In this document: positions 7,769 through 14,514 of the stretch, piece after piece | Position numbering within the stretch: the first letter of the stretch is position 1 | Layout of the letters: every line of letters starts with the position of its first letter | Assembly: GCA_037442365.1 (NCBI GenBank) | Contig: JBBIQK010000056.1 | Coordinates: 1-18,848, forward strand | Direction of reading: 5' to 3' | Source: GBS-DC sp037442365 | Lineage (GTDB): Bacteria > Armatimonadota > Fimbriimonadia > Fimbriimonadales > GBS-DC | Length of the DNA: 18,848 nucleotides | Notes under the pieces: generated by a model | Database searches by the model: none | Seen by the model: only the letters and a program-made list of their open reading frames with translations | Told to the model about the DNA's origin: nothing | Made by a program: the position numbers and the translations under genes

Positions 7769-8053
7769 ATGAACATGAAGCTGGCATCTGAAATCAGGCA
7801 GGCGCGCACGCCCTTAGAGCGGCGGTTGGCGCAGCGGCTCCACCGGACGCCGCTGGGCGCATGTCTGCCCTTTGAACAGATTGTGGATCTGGCGCGTCGG
7901 AGGCGGCGCGCGGCAGATTATTATGCGGGGATGACTCATGTAATCAGTTGCCCGCACTGCCGAATTGCCTACCTGCAGACGCGCCAGATTCTGGAAGCAC
8001 GACAACCGCGACTGGTGCGCTGGTTCAAGCAGTTGCGCCTGCCGTGGCGCTAA
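7769..8053 (+). CDS. Small soluble zinc-finger anti-sigma-like protein
   Basis: A 94-residue protein that is essentially the head of the membrane anti-sigma-like protein at 1053-2291 on its own. About 43 of 76 aligned residues are identical by eye, including TP-x-ER, CL-x-FEQ, LARR, HxxxCxxC (H57, C61, C64), AYLQ-x-R-x-IL and W-x-x-QL. It stops just where the homologue enters its transmembrane helix. It probably belongs to the same operon, 112 nt after the CHAT gene. ATG 7769 has a weak GCGGAG upstream; ATG 7709 in the same frame would add 20 basic residues and is less likely. It may bind the same sigma factor, or the degenerate one, without membrane control. It might also be a truncated duplicate, although the frame is intact and the zinc ligands are kept. 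Confidence 0.75.
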   Translation: MNMKLASEIRQARTPLERRLAQRLHRTPLGACLPFEQIVDLARRRRRAADYYAGMTHVISCPHCRIAYLQTRQILEARQPRLVRWFKQLRLPWR

Positions 8054-8062
8054 TCCGAAACG

Positions 8063-8815
8063 CTACACCTTCCGCAGGGCGCTTTGAATCGCCTGCAGGC
8101 ACGCGCGCAGGTCGGGCAGGGGGTCGTCGGGCTTCTCTTCGTACTCCAGCGCGAGGCTGCCCGTGAACCGGGCGCGCCGCAGCGTGCGCAAGAAGCCCAC
8201 CAGATCCAGATCGCCCTCGCCCAGCAGCGTGTAGCGCGTGCGGTCTTTCACATCCTTGAGGTGTACCGCATGCACGCGCCTGCCGAACCGCCGCGCCGCC
8301 TCGACCGGATCCTCGCCCGAACGCAGGAAGTGCGCCGTGTCGATGCACGCGCCAATCCAGTCGGGCTGCCCACGCATGGCGTCTTCCACCGTGCGGATGG
8401 TGTCGTAGCGCGTATTCGGTCCGTGGTTGTGGATGGCGACGCGAATGCGGTACTCCTGACACAGGCGCGCGAGGTAGCCGAAGCTTTCAGGCGCGGGGTC
8501 GGCAGTAATCACGGGGATTCCCATCGCCTTCGCGAACTCGAAGATCGTGCGGGCGGTCTTCTCATCCGCGCCGAAGCTCACCACGCCATACGCCAGCACC
8601 TGCACGCCCGATTTGGCGACGGTCTGCTTGAGAGCGTCCCAGCCCTCGCGCGGGCTGAAATAGGGCAGATGCGCCATGAACGCCTCGATGGAGTCCAGCC
8701 CCAGCGAGCGGGTCGCCTCCAGCATCGCTTCCAGCCCCATCTTGCGCATCGAGTAGCTCTGCACGCCCATCCGAAACGGCGCGTAGGGGTTCTGTGGTCT
8801 CCGCTGTCCGAACAT
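8063..8815 (-). CDS. Sugar-phosphate isomerase/epimerase-like TIM-barrel protein
   Basis: A 250-residue member of the AP-endonuclease-2 / xylose-isomerase-like TIM-barrel superfamily, which isomerises or epimerises sugars and related polyols using a divalent metal. Strand-end metal and catalytic residues are recognisable: E44 in DSIEAF, H129 and H131 in AIHNHG, D159 and H162 in CIDTAHF, H185 and K187 in VHLKD, E224 in LEYEE. The opening …FRMGVQSYSMRK is typical of the family. It has no signal peptide. ATG 8815 is the first start after an in-frame TGA, and no good Shine-Dalgarno precedes it. It converges with the small anti-sigma-like gene, leaving nine bases between stops. The exact substrate cannot be told from sequence. 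Confidence 0.85.
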   Translation of the reverse strand: MFGQRRPQNPYAPFRMGVQSYSMRKMGLEAMLEATRSLGLDSIEAFMAHLPYFSPREGWDALKQTVAKSGVQVLAYGVVSFGADEKTARTIFEFAKAMGIPVITADPAPESFGYLARLCQEYRIRVAIHNHGPNTRYDTIRTVEDAMRGQPDWIGACIDTAHFLRSGEDPVEAARRFGRRVHAVHLKDVKDRTRYTLLGEGDLDLVGFLRTLRRARFTGSLALEYEEKPDDPLPDLRACLQAIQSALRKV

Positions 8816-8883
8816 GAGCTGCTTAATTCAACGGCAGACGCGCTCCTCCTGCTCGAACTATTTTTAGAAGGAAGCAAGGATAG

Positions 8884-8891
8884 GGTATGAT
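8884..8891 (+). promoter_or_regulatory. Putative -10 box of folE2, near-leaderless
   Basis: GGTATGAT ends nine bases before the folE2 ATG, so transcription would begin within a few bases of the start codon. No Shine-Dalgarno is found in 8892-8900. The 85-nt divergent region (8816-8900) shows no clear -35 box and no Zur-type palindrome. Confidence 0.5.
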
Positions 8892-8900
8892 TCAGCGGAT

Positions 8901-9704
8901 ATGAAAACGCGAGTATCGCTACCGGATGTTGCGGCAGAGACGGATCCGCGCGGGGTCGCGCTTCACGCGGTGGGCATTCGTGGGCTGCGCCTGCCCATCC
9001 CGCTGCGCACGCCGTCCGACACGGTGCAGCAGGTGATTGCGCTTGCCGACCTGAGTGTGGATATTGAAGCCGAGCAGCGCGGCGCGCACATGAGCCGTCT
9101 CGTCGAGGCGCTGTACGAGTGGGCGTCCGAGCCGCGCACGCCCGCCGATGTGAAAACGCTGCTGGCAAACACGCGCGACCGCCTGAACAGCCGCTCGGCG
9201 CAACTGCAGATGCGCTTCCCCTATTTCCTGCAACTGCCCGCGCCCGTGACGCAGACGCCAGGCTGGCTCGATGTGGAAGTCGAGTGGGAGTGTCGGCTCA
9301 ACAATGGCGCGTCGTATGCCACGAGCGCGTTCGTCTTCCCCGCGATGACGCTCTGCCCGTGCAGCAAGGCGATTTCGGAATATGGGGCGCACAATCAGCG
9401 CGCGCTCGCACGCATCTGGCTGCAGACGAAGGACAAACTCCCCCGCCTGCCCGACGAGTACCTGCCGCTGGTACAGGAATCCGCCAGCTCGCTGGTCTAC
9501 CCCGTGCTGAAGCGTCCCGACGAAAAGTTCGTGACAGAATACAGCTACGAGAACCCGCGTTTCGTGGAAGATGTCGCCCGTGAGTTAGCCCTGCGCATGG
9601 GCGCGCGCGAGGAGCTCAGCTGGTTCCGCGTGGAATGCGAATCGATAGAATCCATTCACAACCACAACGCCTTCGCGATGTACGAGTCGCCGAAGCGCAA
9701 GTGA
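8901..9704 (+). CDS. folE2: GTP cyclohydrolase I type IB (FolE2)
   Basis: Converts GTP to 7,8-dihydroneopterin triphosphate, the first step of folate synthesis, and also feeds queuosine-type 7-deazapurine synthesis. At 267 residues it has normal family length. Family hallmarks are present: GAHMSR at 61-66, TLCPCSKAIS with the metal-binding C152 region, GAHNQR at 162-167, FVEDVAR near 221-227 and the C-terminal ESIHNHNAFA (about 250-259). FolE2 works with metals other than zinc and in several bacteria replaces zinc-dependent FolE during zinc shortage. The next gene, seven bases downstream, encodes a Zn/Mn-type ABC ATPase, which fits a metal theme. The start codon follows a -10-like box closely with no Shine-Dalgarno, suggesting leaderless translation. 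Confidence 0.95.
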   Translation: MKTRVSLPDVAAETDPRGVALHAVGIRGLRLPIPLRTPSDTVQQVIALADLSVDIEAEQRGAHMSRLVEALYEWASEPRTPADVKTLLANTRDRLNSRSAQLQMRFPYFLQLPAPVTQTPGWLDVEVEWECRLNNGASYATSAFVFPAMTLCPCSKAISEYGAHNQRALARIWLQTKDKLPRLPDEYLPLVQESASSLVYPVLKRPDEKFVTEYSYENPRFVEDVARELALRMGAREELSWFRVECESIESIHNHNAFAMYESPKRK

Positions 9705-9711
9705 GGCGTGT

Positions 9712-10443
9712 ATGGCGCTGATCGACGCCGCCGATGTGTCGGTCGTACTGGGCGGGCAGACGGTGCTGGAGGGCGTCTCGCTGGAGGCGCACACGGGCGA
9801 GACCATCGCGCTGATTGGTCCCAACGGCGCGGGCAAGACCACCCTGCTGCGCGTGCTGCTGGGGCTGCTGCCGTATCGCGGGCGCGTGTATGTGCTGGGC
9901 AAGCCGCCCGAACAGCTCACCCGCGCTGACCGCCAGCAGATTGGCTATGTGCCGCAGGCGCTGCAGTTCGACCGCACGATGCCCCTGCTCACGCGCGAGC
10001 TGTTAGGGGCGATGCTGGGCGAGCGATTTCACAAACGCGCCGCGCTGCAGGGCGTGCTGGACGCGGTGGACGCCGCGCACCTGCTGGACAAGCCCATCCG
10101 CACCCTTTCGGGCGGCGAACTGCAGCGCGTCGTGATTGCCGCCGCCCTCGCCCAGCAGCCGAAACTGCTCCTGCTCGACGAACCCGCCACGGGGATCGAT
10201 GTCGGCGTGCGCGTGCAGTTTTATGAACTCATCGAGCGGCTGCGCGCCGAGCAGGGCATGGGCGTGTTGATTGTCTCGCACGATTTGAGCGTGGTGAGCC
10301 GCTACGCGACGCGCGTGGTGTGCATTCACCATCGTCTGATTTGCACGGGCGCGCCCGACGAGGTGCTGCAGATGCCCCTGCTGGAGACCCTGTACGGGCA
10401 TCCCGTGGGCGTGTTCACTCACCGCCACGACGAGGCGCGTTAG
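9712..10443 (+). CDS. ABC transporter ATP-binding protein, zinc/manganese (ZnuC/MntB-like) type
   Basis: A 243-residue ABC ATPase that would power metal uptake with a membrane permease and a binding protein. All motifs are intact: Walker A GPNGAGKTT (36-44), Q-loop Q82, signature LSGGE (132-136), Walker B LLLLDEP (152-158) and switch H190. The LSGGELQRV-x-IA-x-AL pattern and the C-terminal LYGHPVGVFTHRHD tail favour the ZnuC/MntB/TroB group. It is probably co-transcribed with folE2, with GAGG five bases before the ATG. No permease or solute-binding gene follows. Its stop overlaps the stop of the opposite-strand mrp gene by four bases. Metal specificity is inferred. Confidence 0.85.
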   Translation: MALIDAADVSVVLGGQTVLEGVSLEAHTGETIALIGPNGAGKTTLLRVLLGLLPYRGRVYVLGKPPEQLTRADRQQIGYVPQALQFDRTMPLLTRELLGAMLGERFHKRAALQGVLDAVDAAHLLDKPIRTLSGGELQRVVIAAALAQQPKLLLLDEPATGIDVGVRVQFYELIERLRAEQGMGVLIVSHDLSVVSRYATRVVCIHHRLICTGAPDEVLQMPLLETLYGHPVGVFTHRHDEAR

Positions 10444-11492
10444 CCCACAAGGCTGGCGACGCTGATCTGCGCGGCGAGCTTGCCCGCAATCTCGCGGAAC
10501 GCCTGCGCCTGCGCCGAATCGGGCGCGGCAATCACCGCGGGCTGCCCTGAGTCGCTGGCGACGCTCACCGCAGGGTCCAGCGGCACTGACCCCAGAAACG
10601 GCGCGCCCAGCCGCTCCGCGAACACCCGCGCGCCCGGCCCGGGGAAAATCGCCGTGCGCTCGCCACAGTGCGGACATACAAACTCTGCCATGTTCTCAAT
10701 CACGCCCAGAATCGGCGCATTCAGCCGACGGAACAGCGCGACCGACTTGCCCGCGATAGAAGCGGCGACCGCCTGCGGGGTCATCACAATCACCACGCCC
10801 GTGAGCGGCACCAGCTGCGCGGTGGTCATCGGCGCGTCGCCCGTGCCCGGCGGCAAGTCCACCAGCAGGTAGTCCAGCGCGCCCCAGCGTACATCGGCGA
10901 ACAACTGACGCACTGTGCCCGCCACAATCGGACCGCGCCACATCGCCGCCTGATCCTCCTCCAGCAGAAAACCGATGGACATCACCGACACCCCATAGCG
11001 ACGGATGGGAATAATTTGTCCCGACTCGACCAACGGATGCTCGCCCTGACAGCCCATCATTTTGGGGATGCTGGGACCATAGATGTCGGCGTCGAGCAGC
11101 CCGACCCGCGCGCCCGACTGCGCCAGCGCGACCGCGAGGTTCACCGACACGGTGGACTTGCCCACACCCCCCTTGCCGCTGGCAATCGCAATCACATGCT
11201 TCACTTCGGGCAGGAGGTCTTCGGGCTCCATGCTGCGCCCGCGTACCTGCGCCGTCATCTCCACATTCACCGCCACAACGCCCGGCAACTGCGCAATCAG
11301 CCGCTCCGCCTCCGCTTTCATCTGGTCTTTCACGGGGCAGGCAGGCGTGGTGAGTTCAATCACGGTCTTCACCGCGCCGTCGCAGATAGCGACCTCTTTC
11401 ACGAACCCCAGCGACACAATATCGCGGTGCAAATCGGGGTCGACGATGTTCCTCAAAGCGTCCAGCACTTGCTCGCGCGTGATGGTTGGCAT
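10440..11492 (-). CDS. Mrp/ApbC family Fe-S cluster carrier ATPase
   Basis: A 350-residue P-loop ATPase thought to bind and hand over iron-sulfur clusters in the cytoplasm. An N-terminal MIP18/DUF59 domain (about 4-85, with C52 in TTPACPVK) precedes the NBP35/Mrp ATPase, which has the deviant Walker A GKGGVGKST (106-114), LLDADIYGPS, VDLPPGTGD and the cluster-binding C273-x-x-C276. The length and domain order are those of full-size bacterial Mrp. ATG 11492 is preceded by AGGAGA at six bases. Its promoter is likely the GGTACACT at 11536-11529, back to back with that of the divergent TIGR03790 gene. The stop TAA overlaps the convergent ABC gene stop TAG. Confidence 0.93.
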   Translation of the reverse strand: MPTITREQVLDALRNIVDPDLHRDIVSLGFVKEVAICDGAVKTVIELTTPACPVKDQMKAEAERLIAQLPGVVAVNVEMTAQVRGRSMEPEDLLPEVKHVIAIASGKGGVGKSTVSVNLAVALAQSGARVGLLDADIYGPSIPKMMGCQGEHPLVESGQIIPIRRYGVSVMSIGFLLEEDQAAMWRGPIVAGTVRQLFADVRWGALDYLLVDLPPGTGDAPMTTAQLVPLTGVVIVMTPQAVAASIAGKSVALFRRLNAPILGVIENMAEFVCPHCGERTAIFPGPGARVFAERLGAPFLGSVPLDPAVSVASDSGQPAVIAAPDSAQAQAFREIAGKLAAQISVASLVG

Positions 11493-11528
11493 GGTCGGTC
11501 TCCTGCGCAGGTACTTAGTGTGGCTAAG

Positions 11529-11536
11529 AGTGTACC
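11529..11536 (-). promoter_or_regulatory. Putative -10 box of mrp
   Basis: On the minus strand the sequence reads GGTACACT, 36 nt before the mrp ATG, leaving a leader of about 30 nt that holds the AGGAGA Shine-Dalgarno. It shares the GG prefix of the other boxes and lies only seven bases from the opposing box of the divergent gene. Confidence 0.4.
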
Positions 11537-11543
11537 CCATCGA

Positions 11544-11551
11544 GGTATACT
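11544..11551 (+). promoter_or_regulatory. Putative -10 box of the TIGR03790 gene, leaderless
   Basis: GGTATACT ends six bases before the ATG at 11558, so the transcript should begin at or next to the start codon. The preceding CGA is the same as at the sigma-operon promoter (CGAGGTATA in both). No -35 hexamer is clear. Confidence 0.5.
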
Positions 11552-11557
11552 TGGAGC

Positions 11558-12544
11558 ATGCAGCGGGCGAGTAATGTGGTGGTGATTGCCACACGGCGCA
11601 GTCCCGATTCGGTCTCCATCGCGCAGTATTACGCAGAAAAGCGCAGGTTGCCCAGCACGCACATCTTCACCATCGACTGCGTGCCCCAGGAGGAAGTGCC
11701 TCTGGTCGAGTATCGGGACACGATTGAAAAGCCCGTACTGGACCTGCTGCGGCGGCGTGGGCTAGAGCTGAGCGTGGACTACCTGGTGCTGACGCGCGGG
11801 GTGCCGCTGCGCATTCGCGAGGGCGGCTTCTCGGTGGACTGTGCGCTCATGTGCGCCCCGCTCAAACGCCCGTTCAGCAATCAGCCGACGGAAGCGAACC
11901 TCAACCCCTACTTCGGCAAAAACGAGCGCTTCACGCGGCGCAAGTACGGCTTCTATCTGGCGACGCGGCTGGACGGCTACACGATGCAGCACATCCGCGA
12001 TTTGATTGACAATGCACTGAAGGCGAAGCGGGCGAACGGCGTGTTTCTGATTGACATCGACCCCAAACGCAACGGGGGCGGCTACCGCACGATTAACGAG
12101 AGCATGCGCGCCGCCGCCCGCATGCTCAAACAGCGCGGTTTCGAGGTGATTCAGGACGAGGAGGAGGCGTTCGTCGGCGCAGTGCGCGACATCATGGGCT
12201 ACTACTCGTGGGGGAGCAACGACCATAAGTTCAACACGCTGAGCTACCGTAGTTTGCGCTTCCGCCCCGGCTCGATTGCCGAGACCGCCGTCTCGACCAG
12301 CGCGCGCACCTTCCGCTTCACCGACAAGGGGCAGTCGCTGATTGCCGACCTGATAGCGCAGGGCGCGACGGGCGTCAAGGGCTATGTATCCGAGCCGTAC
12401 ACGGCGGCGCTGTGCCGCGCGGAGGTGATGTTCGACCAGTACACGCGCGGACGCACCATCGCCGAAAGCCTTTGGGCAGCCAGCCCGTTCATCCTGTGGA
12501 AAGACCTCGTGGTGGGCGACCCACTCTGCGCGCCGTTCGCCTGA
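11558..12544 (+). CDS. TIGR03790 family protein of unknown function
   Basis: A 328-residue protein recognisable by its opening, VVVIATRRSPDSVSIAQYYAEKRRLP, followed by a YLVLTRGVPLRI block (about 76-87) and a C-terminal GATGVKGYVSEPYT…AESLWAASPFILWKDLVVGDP block. These belong to a family found mainly in planctomycetes, myxobacteria and related groups, with no assigned function. Members I recall normally begin with an export signal; this one starts directly at the first beta strand. An in-frame TAA at 11525 and the -10 box leave no room for a longer N-terminus. It converges with the pseudopilin gene, five bases between stops. Confidence 0.82.
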   Translation: MQRASNVVVIATRRSPDSVSIAQYYAEKRRLPSTHIFTIDCVPQEEVPLVEYRDTIEKPVLDLLRRRGLELSVDYLVLTRGVPLRIREGGFSVDCALMCAPLKRPFSNQPTEANLNPYFGKNERFTRRKYGFYLATRLDGYTMQHIRDLIDNALKAKRANGVFLIDIDPKRNGGGYRTINESMRAAARMLKQRGFEVIQDEEEAFVGAVRDIMGYYSWGSNDHKFNTLSYRSLRFRPGSIAETAVSTSARTFRFTDKGQSLIADLIAQGATGVKGYVSEPYTAALCRAEVMFDQYTRGRTIAESLWAASPFILWKDLVVGDPLCAPFA

Positions 12545-12549
12545 GCGGT

Positions 12550-13227
12550 TCACCGCCGCGGGTCATAACGGTCAATCGCGCCGTCGGGCGTCCATGTTTG
12601 TTCGAAGCGATGCCATTTCGCGTGCCCGTCTACATAGGTGTAGTTCGCGCCGCCGCTGTGCCAGGTCATCCCCAGCTCCTGAGTCGGCTCGATGTAGTAG
12701 ACGCTGCTGCACTCGTTGGGGAAGCGCCACGCGCCCGGGTGGTAGTGGTCGACGGTGGTGTCCTCTTTGACCTCCGCGATGTAGATGACGCCCGCGGGGG
12801 AGACGATAGAGGCGAGGCTGTTGTAGCCCAGACAATCCTGCTCACCCCAGAGGTTGGGCAGCATCCAGAAGTTGGTGCCGTAGGAGACCCGTCGCGGCGT
12901 GCGCTGTCCCGCGCGCGGGCGCTCCCAGTTCGTGCTGGGGTCGCTGGGACAGCGGTACAGCAGGCGCGTTTTGGTGTACGGCTCCAGCGTGAACAGCCAT
13001 GTCCAGTACGCGCCCGAGCCTGTGTGGCTGTCCAGCGGGAACCGCTCGTCGAAATCCTGCAGGTACATCTGCACCGCCAGCCCCATCTGCCGCATGTTCG
13101 ACAGGCACTGGGTCTGACGCGCTTTCTCGCGCGCCTGCGCAAACACAGGAAACAGTATCGCCGCCAGTATCGCGATAATCGCAATCACGACCAGCAGTTC
13201 AATCAGCGTAAAGCCGTTGCGTCGCAT
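12550..13227 (-). CDS. Prepilin-type pseudopilin with H-X9-DG motif
   Basis: A 225-residue type II/IV secretion-like pseudopilin. The N-terminus is a class III leader, MRRNG/FTLIELLVVIAIIAI, to be cut after G5 and methylated by a prepilin peptidase, followed by a hydrophobic helix ending near F29. The globular part contains C-LSNMRQMGLA and a C-terminal H190-x9-D200-G201 (HSGGANYTYVDGHAKW), the signature of the large DUF1559/H-X9-DG families expanded in Planctomycetes, Verrucomicrobia and Armatimonadota. ATG 13227 has GAGGTGA four bases upstream. It stands apart from the operon behind it by a 232-nt repeat-bearing gap. Its role is probably in surface or secretion structures; no other pilus gene is nearby. 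Confidence 0.9.
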   Translation of the reverse strand: MRRNGFTLIELLVVIAIIAILAAILFPVFAQAREKARQTQCLSNMRQMGLAVQMYLQDFDERFPLDSHTGSGAYWTWLFTLEPYTKTRLLYRCPSDPSTNWERPRAGQRTPRRVSYGTNFWMLPNLWGEQDCLGYNSLASIVSPAGVIYIAEVKEDTTVDHYHPGAWRFPNECSSVYYIEPTQELGMTWHSGGANYTYVDGHAKWHRFEQTWTPDGAIDRYDPRR

Positions 13228-13306
13228 GGAATCACCTCATTATATGTCGTTGTAGGGAGTTTTTCAGCAATCTCTCTGTCTGCGCGTGCGTTCGGATGCG
13301 TTCTCT

Positions 13307-13375
13307 GGAGTGCGGAAGCGCTGCTTCCGCACTCCATAAATTGCCGTCCTGCGAATTCTGACCTGCAGATTGGTA
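13307..13375 (-). mobile_element. Fragment of a palindromic MITE-like element
   Basis: It ends, read on the minus strand from 13375, in TACCAATCTGC…GTCAGAATTCG, matching the terminal repeat of the element at 18330-18721 (TACCAACTGC…GTCAGAGTTCG). As there, TTA follows the end on the plus strand (13376-13378). The other part is a perfect 13-bp stem GGAGTGCGGAAGC (13307-13319) / GCTTCCGCACTCC (13323-13335). No second end is seen, so this is a solo end or remnant. Confidence 0.6.
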
Positions 13376-13381
13376 TTAGCC

Positions 13382-13408
13382 CCCCTCTCCCATCTCGTGG
13401 GAGAGGGG
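13382..13408. repeat. Strong hairpin in the gap between pseudopilin and DsrE-like genes
   Basis: A perfect 11-bp stem CCCCTCTCCCA (13382-13392) / TGGGAGAGGGG (13398-13408) with loop TCTCG. Just beyond it, GGGCTGGG-type sequence (13405-13413) is mirrored by CATCCCAGCCCTC (13443-13455). There is no T-run, so it is more a REP-like repeat than a classical terminator. With the neighbouring fragment it fills most of the 232-nt gap 13228-13459. Confidence 0.65.
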
Positions 13409-13459
13409 CTGGGCGTGCGGACAGTTGACAAGAGCGTTGCCTCATCCCAGCCCTCCGCG

Positions 13460-13861
13460 CTACAGCGAGATGACCTGGTCGGGCGGGTTGCCTGCCAGCG
13501 CGGCGTACAGGTCGGGGAAACAGCCCACCTGCACGCCCGCGACCGTGTTGTAGGGTACGCAGTCGCCCGGCGTCGTGCGTCCCGTGCCGTCGGGATTGCA
13601 CCAGCGCAGCTCGCCCTTTGCGAGATTGCGCTCCAGCGCACAGGCGTCGCACATCATCAGCAGGATGTTTTTCTCGCGCGCGATTTTCGCCAGCCGCTCG
13701 CCGATGGGGTCGCCCTGACGCAGCACGAAGGCGTTATCGTCGAAGAAGAACATCCCGACAACCTCCACACCATGCACGCCCGCCTCCAGCTGGGGCAGGA
13801 TCATCTGCGCCAGTTTGTAGGTTGCGGCGCGCGGCGTAATAAACACATAGGCGACCTTCAT
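13460..13861 (-). CDS. DsrE-like protein (SaoD-like)
   Basis: A 133-residue cytoplasmic protein of the DsrE/DsrF sulfur-relay fold: MKVAYVFITPRAATYKLAQMI opens a Rossmann-like domain, then VVGMFFFDDNAF and a conserved-looking cysteine segment LLMMCDACALERNLA (C71, C74), and a C-terminal GCFPDLYAALAGNPPDQVISL. The latter blocks recall the DsrE-related SaoD group linked to selenium metabolism; that finer call is from memory and tentative. C71, C74, C88, C101 and C114 could carry persulfide or bind metal. Its ATG overlaps the stop of the upstream PEP-CTERM gene (ATGA, 13858-13861) with GGAGG just before, indicating translational coupling. Confidence 0.72.
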   Translation of the reverse strand: MKVAYVFITPRAATYKLAQMILPQLEAGVHGVEVVGMFFFDDNAFVLRQGDPIGERLAKIAREKNILLMMCDACALERNLAKGELRWCNPDGTGRTTPGDCVPYNTVAGVQVGCFPDLYAALAGNPPDQVISL

Positions 13862-14490
13862 CGCGCGCCTCCCCGTCGACGCAGTCCAATCAGACCCGCC
13901 AGCCCTGCGCCCAGCGCGAGCAGGCTTGCAGGCTCCGGCACAAACTCCAGCGTGTAGACCCCCGAACTGTTCAGCGAGTTGCCCTCCCAGTCAATGGCGT
14001 CCACCAGCTGGAACTGGAAAATCAGCGGGTTGGCGTCCGTGGGCAGCGCATCCGTCGCAAAGACGATGTGCTGATGCACCGCTTCGGGGTCGTTCGGGTC
14101 GTAAATTAGCGTCCACAGTCCGGGCGCGCCCTCGCCGAAGATGGGGTCGGTCTCGCCCTCCACCACGCCCACCAGCGACGACGAGATGAACACCTGCTGA
14201 ATCGTCGCGCGCTGCAGCTGGGGGTGATGGTCGTGGTCATGGTCGTCCTCCCCCTCGTGATAAAACTCCCAGCCGACATCCACGCCGAACAGTCCGGGTA
14301 GCAGCTCTTCCAGCATGTAGCGGATGCGGTGGGGGGGCATGGCAAGCGCTTCAGGCTCAATTACCGCCGCCGCGCCGTCCATCGCGCCCAGATGGATGTC
14401 GCCTTCGTGGTCATGGTCGTCCTGTGCGAACGATGCGCTCAAGAGCGCGCTCAGCGCGATTGTAGTGCCAATAATCATCCAGCGTTTCAT
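13858..14490 (-). CDS. Secreted His/Asp-rich PEP-CTERM protein
   Basis: A 210-residue exported protein. It has a signal peptide at 1-22 (MKRWMIIGTTIALSALLSASFAQ) and metal-ligand-rich stretches DDHDHEGDIH (24-33) and HEGEDDHDHDHH (78-89). The C-terminus is a PEP-CTERM sorting tag, VPEPASLLALGAGLAGLIGLRRRGG, which is processed by an exosortase. Its middle is homologous to the next protein upstream: PHRIRYMLEELLPGLFGVDVGWEFY and IQQVFISSSLVG resemble PIRQMSSVLGRYILDIGLDFYF and VQQVWITPGLVG there. ATG 14490 is chosen because AGGAGG lies upstream; an earlier in-frame ATG at 14514 would put charge before the signal. The function is unknown; the histidines suggest metal binding. Confidence 0.82.
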   Translation of the reverse strand: MKRWMIIGTTIALSALLSASFAQDDHDHEGDIHLGAMDGAAAVIEPEALAMPPHRIRYMLEELLPGLFGVDVGWEFYHEGEDDHDHDHHPQLQRATIQQVFISSSLVGVVEGETDPIFGEGAPGLWTLIYDPNDPEAVHQHIVFATDALPTDANPLIFQFQLVDAIDWEGNSLNSSGVYTLEFVPEPASLLALGAGLAGLIGLRRRGGAR

Positions 14491-14514
14491 AGCGTTTCCT
14501 CCTTTCGGGGGCAT

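Noticed and set aside
8816..8900. Search for a Zur operator before folE2
   Set aside because: No AT-rich palindrome of the Zur type is visible in the 85-nt gap.
13239..13244. TATAAT on the minus strand before the pseudopilin gene
   Set aside because: It abuts the Shine-Dalgarno GAGGTGA; a start about seven bases downstream would remove the SD from the transcript. It also lacks the GG prefix seen elsewhere. The real promoter is unclear.
12412..13428. Long plus-strand open frame (338 codons) antisense to the pseudopilin
   Set aside because: It overlaps two well-supported genes, its translation is Arg/Ala/Val-rich mirror sequence with no family features, and open antisense frames are expected in GC-rich DNA. 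The same holds for those at 10668-11585 (+), 8084-8890 (+), 2835-3737 (-) and 5812-6699 (-).
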